Origin: Palsa-1447 sp964414785
Lineage (GTDB): Bacteria > Verrucomicrobiota > Verrucomicrobiia > Opitutales > Opitutaceae
DNA length: 64,000 bases
Assembly: GCA_964414785.1 (NCBI GenBank)
Contig: CAYPXZ010000016.1
Location: forward strand, 1-64,000
Direction of reading: 5' to 3'
Position numbers and translations under genes: made by a program. The notes beneath the pieces are model-generated. The model saw only the letters and a program-made list of their open reading frames with translations. It searched no databases and was not told the origin of the DNA. Of this stretch, positions 25,122 through 33,466 are shown piece after piece (positions within the stretch are counted from its first letter, which is position 1; each line of letters opens with the position of its first letter).

Positions 25122-26408
25122 CTAGCGGAGCTCGTCGTAGCCCGGGGGCCGCGCCTCCCGGATATTCTCGCCGTCGACAAGGCGCCGCCGCGAGCCCTGC
25201 CGGCTCAGGAACTCGCTCAATGACCGGGCTGGGAAGACCACGAGATGGGCGGGGGAGCCCTCCGCCACGCGGCCCATCGCCGGAAGGCCCACGATGTCCG
25301 CGGCCGCAGAGGTGACGACCGACACGGATTCGCCGAGGCGCGAGTCCAAGTGCGCGAGGCGCAGGCTCTGGATGTAGACCTCCGCGGCATCATAGTCCCC
25401 GTAGGCGAAGAACGCGTCGCGGACGTTGTCGCTGGCGCACGCGAGCGGAACGCCGGCGTCGAGGAGGTCCTGGACGAGCGTGATGCCCCGCCACTGCGGG
25501 GTCCGCGGGAACTGCGCGCCGCGCCGGTCCTGGAGGTAGAGGTTGCACAGGGGCAGCGAGATGACGCGGATGCCCGACTCCTTCACCAGGGCGAGGGTCG
25601 AGCGCTGGCGGTCCGCGGGCTGGACCGACAGGCTGCAGCAGTGCCCGCAGACGACCGGGTTCGTGAAGGCGTTCCGGATCACGGCCTCGGCCACCGCGCG
25701 AAGGACCTCCTCCCCGGGGTTGCCGTTCTCGTCGACGTGCAGGTCCAGGCCCACTCCCCGGTCCCGCGCGATGGCCAGGAGGCGGTCAAGGTGCCGGGGC
25801 AGGTCGGGCGACATGGGGGACCAGCCGCCCAGGGCGCACGCCCCGTACTTGAGGGCGAGGTCGGCGATCGCGTCGCCCTGCGCGCCCTCGTAGTTCGCAA
25901 GGGCTGTGAGGGGCACCGTCTGCAGCGTGATCCGCCCCCGCCACGCCTCGCGCAGCTCCTGCATCGCCGCGTGGTTGACCTCTCCCCAGGGAAGCCAGGT
26001 GTCGACGTGCGTGCGGACGACCCTCGTGCCGTGCTCCCAGGCGCAGTGCAGGGCGAACCCGGCCCTGCGCAGGAGGTCCGGCCTCGTCCAGTTCTCCTTG
26101 TCCCTCGACAGGACGTCGAGCGCCTCGGCGAACGTGCCGCTCCTGTTTAGGGCCCGCTCCCAGGTGTGGGTCTTGTCGAGGTGGACGTGGGCGTCAACGA
26201 AGCCCGGGAAGACGAGCGCCCCGTCCAGGTCCACCGCGTTGTCCGGGCCCGACGGGACCGCGGCCGACGACCGGTGGACCGAGGTGATCTTCGACCCGGC
26301 GACCTCGATGTCGCAGAGGACGGACGGTTCCGCGGGATCCGGCGCCGGTAGGGCGATCGAAGCGGGTAGGACGGCGGCGGGCACGCGGGCCCTCTTGAGA
26401 AGAAGCAT
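25122..26408 (-). CDS. Cytosine-deaminase-like amidohydrolase
   Basis: This 428-residue protein is an amidohydrolase-superfamily TIM-barrel enzyme. GFVDAHVHLDKTHTW gives the HxH metal pair, HVDENGNPGEE the HxxE segment of the cytosine deaminase branch, PVVCGHCCSL a later His ligand, and ACASDNVRDAFFAYGDYD the final catalytic Asp. The C-terminal beta-sandwich (VAEGSPAHLVVFPA) is also standard. Likely substrates are cytosine or a related aminopyrimidine or hydantoin-like ring. The frame remains open far upstream; ATG 26408 was chosen for normal length and position just after the 138-bp divergent promoter region shared with the FAD oxidoreductase gene. Confidence 0.85.
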   Translation of the reverse strand: MLLLKRARVPAAVLPASIALPAPDPAEPSVLCDIEVAGSKITSVHRSSAAVPSGPDNAVDLDGALVFPGFVDAHVHLDKTHTWERALNRSGTFAEALDVLSRDKENWTRPDLLRRAGFALHCAWEHGTRVVRTHVDTWLPWGEVNHAAMQELREAWRGRITLQTVPLTALANYEGAQGDAIADLALKYGACALGGWSPMSPDLPRHLDRLLAIARDRGVGLDLHVDENGNPGEEVLRAVAEAVIRNAFTNPVVCGHCCSLSVQPADRQRSTLALVKESGIRVISLPLCNLYLQDRRGAQFPRTPQWRGITLVQDLLDAGVPLACASDNVRDAFFAYGDYDAAEVYIQSLRLAHLDSRLGESVSVVTSAAADIVGLPAMGRVAEGSPAHLVVFPARSLSEFLSRQGSRRRLVDGENIREARPPGYDELR

Positions 26409-26546
26409 GCCGGTGGGGAAAGCTGCGGAAAGCACGCTATGTGCCACATGTCCCGCCGCAAGGCTCCATACCGCAAAGGCCGCCCAAACTGAAACCCCGG
26501 CTTGCCGCGGCCCGCGCGATGGCAACATTCTTGCTCTCAACCGCTG

Positions 26547-27959
26547 ATGGACTCCCAACTTGTAGTACTGAAGTCGGAATTGCGCGCGATTGTCGGCGCG
26601 GGGGAGCTCATCGATTCCGGCGACACCCTGGAGACGCTGTCCAAGGACTACTACTGGTACTCGCCGGTCCTCAAGCGCCAGCTCGAGGACAAGCGCGCCG
26701 ACATGGCCGTCCGCCCGGGCAGCGTCGAGGAGCTTCGCGCCGTGGTCGCGGCCTGCTGCCGGGCGCGCGTCCCCGTCGTGCCCCGGGGCGCGGGCACGGG
26801 CAACTACGGCCAGTGCGTCCCGCTCTACGGCGGAGTCGTCATCGATTTCTCGCGCATGGACCGGATCATCTCGCTCGACGGCGGGGTGGCCCACGTCGAG
26901 GCGGGCGCCCGGCTCGGCACGATAGAGGGCGAGGCCAGGAAATTGGGGTGGGAGCTTCGCTGCATGCCGTCGACCTGGATGAAGGCCACGATCGGCGGGT
27001 TCATGTGCGGCGGGTCCGGCGGGATCGGCTCGATCACTTGGGGCGGCATCAACGCCCCGGGCAACGTCAGGGCGGTCACGATGATGACGTGCGAGGAGAC
27101 GCCCCGGCTGGTGCGCCTGGAGGAGGCGGAGTGCCTGAAGGCGCTGCACACCTACGGGACCACGGGGCTCATGGTCGAGGTGGAGATGCGCCTGGCGCCG
27201 AAGATCGACTACGACCAGCTGATCCTGAGCGCCCCCTCCTGGGACCGGCTCCTCGACTGGACCGACGCCGCCTCGAGGAGGCTCGAGTGGCGAAAGCGGC
27301 TGGTCACCCAGTTCGAGTGGCCGATCCCGTCCTATTTCAGGCCCCTGGCGAAGCACCTGCGAACCGGGGACTCGATCACGTTCCTCCTTGTGGACCGCGC
27401 GCAGTCCGCCGAGGTGATCGCAAGCGCCGCCGCCGAGGGCATCGCCTGCGTCTACCAGAAGGCCCTCACGGACCCCCCGAGGCCCCCGTTCCTGACGGAC
27501 TACACCTGGAACCACACGACGCTCTGGGCGATCAAGGCGGACCCCGCGATCACCTACCTGCAATCCGGCTTCGGGCCCAACTTCAGGCAGCAGTTCGCCG
27601 AACTGAGGAGCCGGTTCCCGGGCGAGATTCTTTTCCACCTGGAGTGGACCGCGGGCAACGCGAAGATGATGCGCGGGAACGCCGTCGCCAACAATGCGGA
27701 CGAGATCGTGGTCGGCGGGATCCCGATCGTGTTCTTCAAGTCCGAGGAACGGCTCGGCGAGATCCTGCGCTGCTGCGAGGAGATCGGGGTGTTCATCGCC
27801 AACCCCCACACGGTCCACCTCGAGGAGGGCGGGCGCCATCCCAACATCGCCGACAAGCGCGCCTTCAAGGCGCAGGTCGACCCGGCCTCGCTCCTCAATC
27901 CCGGCAAGATGAAGACCTATCCCGTCAACCCCTTCGCGCGGGAGCCCGCCGCTACATGA
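26547..27959 (+). CDS. FAD-binding (PCMH-type) oxidoreductase
   Basis: This 470-residue flavoprotein is of the glycolate-oxidase/VAO family. The FAD-binding region contains RPGSVEELRAVVAACC, VVPRGAGTGNYGQCVPLYGG (pyrophosphate loop) and IDFSRMDRIISLDGG, followed by TIGGFMCGGSGGIGSITWGG. The C-terminus ends with the typical VDPASLLNPGKMK. No signal peptide, so cytoplasmic. Its stop overlaps the ATG of the ABC ATPase by three bases, so it belongs to the transporter operon and probably oxidises the imported compound or a breakdown product. The reaction cannot be deduced. Confidence 0.87.
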   Translation: MDSQLVVLKSELRAIVGAGELIDSGDTLETLSKDYYWYSPVLKRQLEDKRADMAVRPGSVEELRAVVAACCRARVPVVPRGAGTGNYGQCVPLYGGVVIDFSRMDRIISLDGGVAHVEAGARLGTIEGEARKLGWELRCMPSTWMKATIGGFMCGGSGGIGSITWGGINAPGNVRAVTMMTCEETPRLVRLEEAECLKALHTYGTTGLMVEVEMRLAPKIDYDQLILSAPSWDRLLDWTDAASRRLEWRKRLVTQFEWPIPSYFRPLAKHLRTGDSITFLLVDRAQSAEVIASAAAEGIACVYQKALTDPPRPPFLTDYTWNHTTLWAIKADPAITYLQSGFGPNFRQQFAELRSRFPGEILFHLEWTAGNAKMMRGNAVANNADEIVVGGIPIVFFKSEERLGEILRCCEEIGVFIANPHTVHLEEGGRHPNIADKRAFKAQVDPASLLNPGKMKTYPVNPFAREPAAT

Positions 27960-28735
27960 GGCAGGAGGACCCACTGCCCATCGTCGAACTCAGGGACGTC
28001 GACAAGCGCTATGGAGACGGGCCGCTGATCCTCGACAAGATAGGGTTCGCCGCGAAGCGGGGCGACTTCATCACCCTCATCGGGCCCAGCGGGTGCGGCA
28101 AGTCGACCATCCTGAAGCTGATTTCCGGACTCAACCCGGTTTCGGCGGGCCGGATCGTCGTGGACGGCCTCGAGCCCGCCAACGCCGTCGAGAAGCTCTC
28201 CTTCGTCTTCCAGGAGCCGACGCTCCTGCCCTGGCGCACCGTGGCCCAGAACGTGGAGGTGCCGCTGAGGCTGCACGGATCCGAGCCGGTCGCCCGGGCC
28301 GAGGTGGTCCGCAAGTCCCTCGCCCTCGTCGGCCTGGCGGACAGGATGGACTACTACCCGCGGCAGCTCTCGGGCGGCCAGAAGATGCGCGTGTCGATTG
28401 CGCGGGCGCTCAGCGTCTCGCCGAGGATCCTCCTCCTGGACGAGCCCTTCGGCGCGCTCGACGAGATGACCCGGGACCACCTGAACGAGGAGCTCCTGGC
28501 GATCCGCCAGCAGCTCGCATGGACGGCCTTCTTCGTGACGCACTCCGTCTCCGAGGCGGTCTTCCTCTCGAACCGGATCATCGTCCTGTCCGCGAACCCC
28601 GGTAGGGTCCACAGCGAGGTGCGGGTGGATTTCCCCTACCCGAGGACGGAGGAGACCCGCGAGTCGGCGCCGTTCCAGAAGATGGTCGCCGAGGTGTCCA
28701 AGATCCTGCGCTCGGTCGAGCGCCTGCACCCATGA
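27956..28735 (+). CDS. ABC transporter ATP-binding protein (nitrate/sulfonate/taurine/pyrimidine type)
   Basis: This 259-residue ATPase has the Walker A motif GPSGCGKST, the Q-loop in VFQEPTLLPWRTV, the signature LSGGQKMRVSIARAL, Walker B ILLLDEPFGALDE and the H-loop FVTHSVSEAV. The PWRTV and FGALDEMTR segments are those of the SsuB/TauB/ThiZ group. The ATG at 27956 overlaps the upstream stop and the stop overlaps the permease start (ATGA), so FAD enzyme, ATPase, permease and binding protein form one tightly coupled unit. Confidence 0.95.
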   Translation: MRQEDPLPIVELRDVDKRYGDGPLILDKIGFAAKRGDFITLIGPSGCGKSTILKLISGLNPVSAGRIVVDGLEPANAVEKLSFVFQEPTLLPWRTVAQNVEVPLRLHGSEPVARAEVVRKSLALVGLADRMDYYPRQLSGGQKMRVSIARALSVSPRILLLDEPFGALDEMTRDHLNEELLAIRQQLAWTAFFVTHSVSEAVFLSNRIIVLSANPGRVHSEVRVDFPYPRTEETRESAPFQKMVAEVSKILRSVERLHP

Positions 28736-29547
28736 GCGCCCCCAAGACCAGGTCGGGCCTGCCCGCGATCGTCCGAAGGTTCCTGCCGTTCGTGACCGGA
28801 ATCGGCATGATCGTCGCCTGGTACGTCGTCTGCATGAGCCTGAGCGCCGACCAGCGTTTCCTGCTCCCGTCCCCGCACGAAGTCGCGCGGGCCTTCGTCG
28901 ACAAGGGCCCCGCCCTCTGGGGGGCGGCGCTCAACACCGGCGGGGGGGCCCTCCTCGGGTTCGGCCTGGCGGTGTGCCTGAGCTTCGCCTTCGCGCTCTT
29001 CCTCTCCCTCTCCCCGCTCGTCAGGGCCAGCTTCTACCCCTACCTGATGATCCTGCAGATGACCCCGATCATCGTCATCGCCCCAATCCTCATCCTGTGG
29101 GTCGGGCCGGGACTGAAGAGCGTCGTCATCATCACCTTTTTGATCTGCTTCTTCCCGATGGTGGTGAACACCACCCAGGGGCTCATCTCGACCGACCGCA
29201 ACCTCGTCGCCCTCTTCACGATGTGCAAGGCGACGAAATGGCAGGAGATCCTCCTGCTGAGGGTCCCCTCCGCGCTGCCGTATTTCTTCACGGGGCTGAG
29301 GATCGCGGCGACCCTGGCCCCCATAGGGGCGATCGTCGGCGACTACATCGCGGGAAACAGCGCGGGAGGGCAGGGGGGCCTCGGCTTCCTCACGATCATC
29401 TACAGCTCGCAGTTCCAGATGGGAGCGCTCTTCGCCACCGCGGCCGTCGGGTGCCTCCTCGGCTTCATCTTCGTCGCGGGCGTGATTGCCCTGAGCTGGC
29501 TCGCGCTCCACAAGTGGCACGACTCGTTCAGCCAATCCGACAATTGA
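28732..29547 (+). CDS. ABC transporter permease (SsuC/TauC/ThiX type)
   Basis: This 271-residue inner-membrane protein has about six transmembrane helices. The binding-protein-dependent transport signature (EAA loop) is visible around ATKWQEILLLRVPSALPYFFTG, followed by GLRIAATLAPIGAIVGDY, which is typical of the nitrate/sulfonate/thiamine-precursor permeases. It forms the channel used with the neighbouring ATPase. Start and stop overlap neighbours by four and one bases. Confidence 0.95.
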   Translation: MSAPKTRSGLPAIVRRFLPFVTGIGMIVAWYVVCMSLSADQRFLLPSPHEVARAFVDKGPALWGAALNTGGGALLGFGLAVCLSFAFALFLSLSPLVRASFYPYLMILQMTPIIVIAPILILWVGPGLKSVVIITFLICFFPMVVNTTQGLISTDRNLVALFTMCKATKWQEILLLRVPSALPYFFTGLRIAATLAPIGAIVGDYIAGNSAGGQGGLGFLTIIYSSQFQMGALFATAAVGCLLGFIFVAGVIALSWLALHKWHDSFSQSDN

Positions 29548-30578
29548 TGAACCCGCTCCGGACGCCCAGGCAGGCCCCCGCGCTCGTTTGCGCCCTCCTT
29601 GCGTGCATGCTGGCCGGGTGTTCGAGGCCGGCGCCCGTGAGCCTCCCGGAGTCGGGGGTGGCGAAGACGCTTCCGAGGATCCGCTTCAAGACCGACTGGT
29701 ACCCCCAGGCGGAGCACGGCGGCTTCTACCAGGCCCAGGCCAAGGGGTATTACCGGGATGCCGGGATCGACGTGGACATCCAGCCGGGTGGGCCCGGCGT
29801 CCTCGTTTGGCAGCTCATGGTGGCGGGCCAGTGCGACATCGCCGTCAGCCGCAGCGACGACGTCGCCGTCTGGGTGTCGAAGGGCCTGCCGTTCATCGCG
29901 GTCGGCGCCTACATGGAGGGCGACCCGCAGGCCATCCTCGTCCACGACGAGAGTCCGGTCAGGACCTTCGCGGACCTGGACGGCAAGACGATCATGGGGG
30001 TGCCGGGATCGAACTGGATCGACTACCTCAAATTCCACTACCATATCGATTTCCGGCTCATTCCATCGAACTACGGGATCGCCCAGTTCATGGCGGACAA
30101 GGACTTCATGCAGCAGTGCTTCGTGACCAATGAGCCCTACTACGTCCGGAAGAATGGAGGGCATCCCCGCACGCTCCTCATGTCGGATTCCGGGTTCCGT
30201 CCCTACCGGATCCTCTTCACGACCCAGGGCTACCTTAAGGACCATGCCGCCGAGGTGCGCGCGTTCGTCGCGGCCTCGGTGCGCGGCTGGACGGACTTCA
30301 TGAACGGCGACCCGACGCCCGGAAAGGCCCTCATCGCGAAGGCCAACCCCAACATGTCGGAGGAGTTCATGGACTACTCGATCAAGGCCATGCGCGACTG
30401 GAACCTCGTGTCCGGCCGGCTGGCCGAGGGCGAGCGCATCGGTCTCATGACCCGCCGACGCCTCGAGGAGCAGGTCAACGACCTCTTCCAGCTGAAGATG
30501 ATTCCGCAATTGATCCCGGTCGATAAATTTGTTCGATTCGACCTCATGCCGGAAGACCTTCAATCCGGGGCCAAGTAG
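29547..30578 (+). CDS. NMT1/THI5-like substrate-binding lipoprotein (copy 1)
   Basis: This 343-residue protein has a lipoprotein signal with lipobox LAGC (Cys near residue 25), then the NMT1/THI5-like periplasmic binding fold. FKTDWYPQAEHGGFYQAQA-type N-terminus, GYYRDAGIDVDIQPGGPGV, VRTFADLDGKTIMG and the RGWTDFMNGDP region match the family, which includes binding proteins for pyrimidine precursors. It starts at the ATG overlapping the last base of the permease stop and is the dedicated binding protein of this ABC transporter. A paralogue at 38022-39029 shares the EHGGFYQA..KGY and RGW.D...GDP patterns. Confidence 0.92.
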   Translation: MNPLRTPRQAPALVCALLACMLAGCSRPAPVSLPESGVAKTLPRIRFKTDWYPQAEHGGFYQAQAKGYYRDAGIDVDIQPGGPGVLVWQLMVAGQCDIAVSRSDDVAVWVSKGLPFIAVGAYMEGDPQAILVHDESPVRTFADLDGKTIMGVPGSNWIDYLKFHYHIDFRLIPSNYGIAQFMADKDFMQQCFVTNEPYYVRKNGGHPRTLLMSDSGFRPYRILFTTQGYLKDHAAEVRAFVAASVRGWTDFMNGDPTPGKALIAKANPNMSEEFMDYSIKAMRDWNLVSGRLAEGERIGLMTRRRLEEQVNDLFQLKMIPQLIPVDKFVRFDLMPEDLQSGAK

Positions 30579-30595
30579 TCGGTTATATCCAGTTA

Positions 30596-30611
30596 ATAAT
30601 CAATTGATTAT
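30596..30611. promoter_or_regulatory. 16-bp perfect palindrome before the first TonB receptor
   Basis: ATAATCAATTGATTAT is a perfect palindrome in the 114-base AT-rich gap between the binding-protein gene and the first TonB receptor. It is a candidate operator for control of the receptor. No convincing -35/-10 pair could be placed with normal spacing. Confidence 0.4.
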
Positions 30612-30692
30612 GCCGTAGAGGTATAAGGCAATTCATTGGCCCCATAAGATGCACGCATTGCATCCATCGAACACCATCAAGAAAAATTATTC

Positions 30693-33269
30693 ATGCACCT
30701 CAACACCAAGAGACTCCTTCTGAAGGGCCCGGCGCTGCTGGGCCTCGTAATCGCGCTGAGCGCCGGACTCCGGGCGCAGTCATCGACGCCGCCGCCGTCG
30801 AGCCCCTCGGACTCGTCCACGACCCCCGCAACGGCAAACCAGAAGGTCACCACGCTGGAGAAATACACGGTGAGCGACGTGCCGATCACCGAGCAGGTGC
30901 TCCCGACCGTCCGCCCGATCAACAGCGTCTACGGCGACGACCGAAGCATCATCGACATCCCGAGGTCGGTCTCGAGCGTGAACAAGGCCTGGATGGATGA
31001 CCGGCAGGTCAAGAACGCGATGGACTTCGGGCAGTTCTCCCCGGGCGTATACGCCTCGGCCAACTACGGCATCCCGGGGGTTCCCCAGGTCCGCGGCGAC
31101 TACGCCCAGATCTACGTGGACGGCCAGATCATCCCGTTCTCGCGAAACAGCACGTCGCTTTCGTTCAACGGCGTCGAGGCGATGGACATCGTGAAGGGCC
31201 CGGGAACGGCCGTATACGGCCCGCAGGGCAACGGCCCGGGCGGCTACGTCAACTTTGTGCCGAAGGAGCCCTATTTCGACCACGACCACACGGACATCTC
31301 GGCCACATTCGGCTACTGGACGAGCGGCCACTCCTACGCGAATCCGGAGTACACCATCGATTTCGGCGGCCCCCTGAGCGACAAGCTCGCCTACCGGGTG
31401 AGCTACCTGGGCCGGTACGGGGAGGGCTACTATCTCAACTCAAAGGACGAGACCCAGGACCTTTACGCGGCCCTGACCTACCAGGCCACGAAGGACCTCA
31501 AGTTCGAGCTCTGGGGCGAGGGATTCGCCACGCGCACGAATGAGATCACCGGCGCGAACCGCGTCACGGAGCAGTTCATCAAGAACGGGACCTACATCGG
31601 CGGGCCGGCCATCCCCTCGATATCCCAGTATGGCTTTCCCTTTGGCGTGGATATCTATGCCCACCCGAACGACCCCTACACGACGATTGCCGACGGTTCG
31701 TACGTCATCGTGGATCCCGCCCACCTGTATACGACGAAGCTGCCGGCCTACGACGCGCTGGTCGGGCCCTATGACACAGCCCGCTCCAAGCTCTTCGAGG
31801 GCCAGCTGAAAACGACGCTCGGGCTCTCGACCGACACATCCATCGTCAACCTCGCGTACTTCGGCCTCGAGCATTCCAACAAGTTCGAGACCTACGGCTA
31901 CGACGAGTATATCCCGAGGAGCGAGTCGATCCAGGACCGGCTCGAGTTCCACACCAAGCTGGAGACGGGCAAGGTCGAGAACAACATCATCACGGGCCTC
32001 GACTACAGGTACACCTACCTGAGGGCCTACGACGACTACCAGACCGAGCCCTTCACCTACTACGACGTGAACCAGTCGCTCTCCAACATCTTCTACCCGG
32101 GTTACTACGCGGAGGGCGAGACCTGGGGCGGCGGACTTCAGGTCCCGGGGCATCCCGGCTACAGCACGGTCGAGCACCAGGACAGCACGATCAAGGACTA
32201 CGCCGCCTTCATCCAGGACGACGTGAGGTTCACCGATAGGTTCTCGGCCATCCTCGGGTTCCGCGAGGACTACATCTTTGCCAACTCGGCAAATCCCCCG
32301 TTCACGCAGGTGGGATACTACAACCAGTACTTCGAGTATGTTCCCCTGACCACGCCGATCTTCTTCGACCGCGGCGGCACCTACAGCGCCACCGCCGCGC
32401 GGTACGATCCGTCCTATTTCGCGAGCCTGATCTACAAGCTGACGGAGACGCAGTCCGTCTATGCCACCTATGACCGGGTGGACGCCACGCACGGGGCGAC
32501 CAACTTCGGCGGCGTCGACAGCGGCGGCAACGGCACGGCCTACGGGATCGGCCAGTTGCCCCAGGGCAATGCGGGGACCGTCGCGACCTCGATCTCAGTG
32601 GGCAGCACGCTCTACGAGGTCGGCTACAAGGGCAGCTACCTCGGCAACACGCTCTTCGTGAGCGCCTCGCTCTTCCAGCAGGACAAGGTTGAGTCCCAGC
32701 TCAAGGGCCCTCCGTTCAGGATCAAGGACAACGGCATTGAGCTGGACGTGATCTTCCAGCCCACGAAGGCGCTGACGATCAACGGAAACCTGACGTACCA
32801 GGACGCGACGGCATTCGGGGACTACTTCTTCCAGGAGACGGGAAGCTACCTCGACGCCTACTCGACCTCGACCATCGTCGATGGAAAGCCCGGCACCGGA
32901 GTCGGCGCCGTCAACTATACCGGATACGTGCCGCCAACGGGCCGCATGCGGGCCCCGGGCGTCCCGCAGCTGATCGCCAACCTGTTCGTCGAGTACAAGT
33001 TCACGAACGGCATCGGCATCGGCGCGGGCCCGAACTTCATCGGCAAGCAATACGCCGACGACGAGGATGCGCTCTACATCCCGAATGAATACGAGGTGGA
33101 CGGCTACCTCATCTACGCCCCGAGCAAGAAATGGGATATTCGATTGAATATCACCAACTTGACCAACAATCGGGTACTCGACCCGATCGACGTGAGCTTT
33201 GCGGGTAACGACACGATATTCGTGCGCAAGCCAATCTCGGCGTCGGTGACGTTCCGCCTGCACTACTGA
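30693..33269 (+). CDS. TonB-dependent outer-membrane receptor (copy 1)
   Basis: This 858-residue receptor has a signal peptide (residues 1-29) and a Pro/Ser/Thr-rich linker. The plug domain contains the TonB-box-like LEKYTVSDVPI, IDIPRSVSSVNKAWM, YVDGQIIPFSRN and MDIVKGPGTAVYGPQGNGPG. A 22-strand barrel ends in the aromatic SASVTFRLHY. It imports a ligand across the outer membrane using TonB energy. It lies directly downstream of an ABC importer and is followed by a strong terminator and a close paralogue. Ligand unknown; the neighbourhood suggests the compound carried by the NMT1/THI5-like system rather than a siderophore. Confidence 0.93.
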   Translation: MHLNTKRLLLKGPALLGLVIALSAGLRAQSSTPPPSSPSDSSTTPATANQKVTTLEKYTVSDVPITEQVLPTVRPINSVYGDDRSIIDIPRSVSSVNKAWMDDRQVKNAMDFGQFSPGVYASANYGIPGVPQVRGDYAQIYVDGQIIPFSRNSTSLSFNGVEAMDIVKGPGTAVYGPQGNGPGGYVNFVPKEPYFDHDHTDISATFGYWTSGHSYANPEYTIDFGGPLSDKLAYRVSYLGRYGEGYYLNSKDETQDLYAALTYQATKDLKFELWGEGFATRTNEITGANRVTEQFIKNGTYIGGPAIPSISQYGFPFGVDIYAHPNDPYTTIADGSYVIVDPAHLYTTKLPAYDALVGPYDTARSKLFEGQLKTTLGLSTDTSIVNLAYFGLEHSNKFETYGYDEYIPRSESIQDRLEFHTKLETGKVENNIITGLDYRYTYLRAYDDYQTEPFTYYDVNQSLSNIFYPGYYAEGETWGGGLQVPGHPGYSTVEHQDSTIKDYAAFIQDDVRFTDRFSAILGFREDYIFANSANPPFTQVGYYNQYFEYVPLTTPIFFDRGGTYSATAARYDPSYFASLIYKLTETQSVYATYDRVDATHGATNFGGVDSGGNGTAYGIGQLPQGNAGTVATSISVGSTLYEVGYKGSYLGNTLFVSASLFQQDKVESQLKGPPFRIKDNGIELDVIFQPTKALTINGNLTYQDATAFGDYFFQETGSYLDAYSTSTIVDGKPGTGVGAVNYTGYVPPTGRMRAPGVPQLIANLFVEYKFTNGIGIGAGPNFIGKQYADDEDALYIPNEYEVDGYLIYAPSKKWDIRLNITNLTNNRVLDPIDVSFAGNDTIFVRKPISASVTFRLHY

Positions 33270-33295
33270 CGGAGGCGCCGCAGAGGATATACCCG

Positions 33296-33324
33296 AAAAG
33301 GGGGCCCGAAAGGGCCCCCTTTTT
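33296..33324 (+). terminator. Intrinsic terminator after TonB receptor copy 1
   Basis: GGGGGCCC (33300-33307), loop GAAA, GGGCCCCC (33312-33319), then T5. The preceding AAAA can extend the stem with the T-run. It is a textbook Rho-independent terminator, so the second receptor needs its own promoter or readthrough. Confidence 0.92.
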
Positions 33325-33466
33325 CATTGGGCCGCAGGGGGCGGCGCACGCGCAAAGTGGAAGCAGGCACGCAGATAGGGTGCCAAAAACCTTCACCATA
33401 GGGCGCATGGCATGGGGGTTGCTAGAATCGGGTAAACCAACACCTGAAACCTAGTACCCAAACCGA

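Noticed and set aside
26441..27955. Upstream extension of the ABC ATPase frame (to 764 codons)
   Set aside because: The extension is an out-of-frame reading of the FAD oxidoreductase gene; ATPase homology begins at 27956.
26409..27974. Upstream extension of the cytosine-deaminase-like frame (to 950 codons)
   Set aside because: The extra N-terminus is antisense to the FAD oxidoreductase, and homology to amidohydrolases begins only after the ATG at 26408.
30579..30692. Possible TPP riboswitch for the THI5-like system
   Set aside because: No THI-box-like consensus segments were found here or in the gaps at 26409-26546 and 37936-38021.
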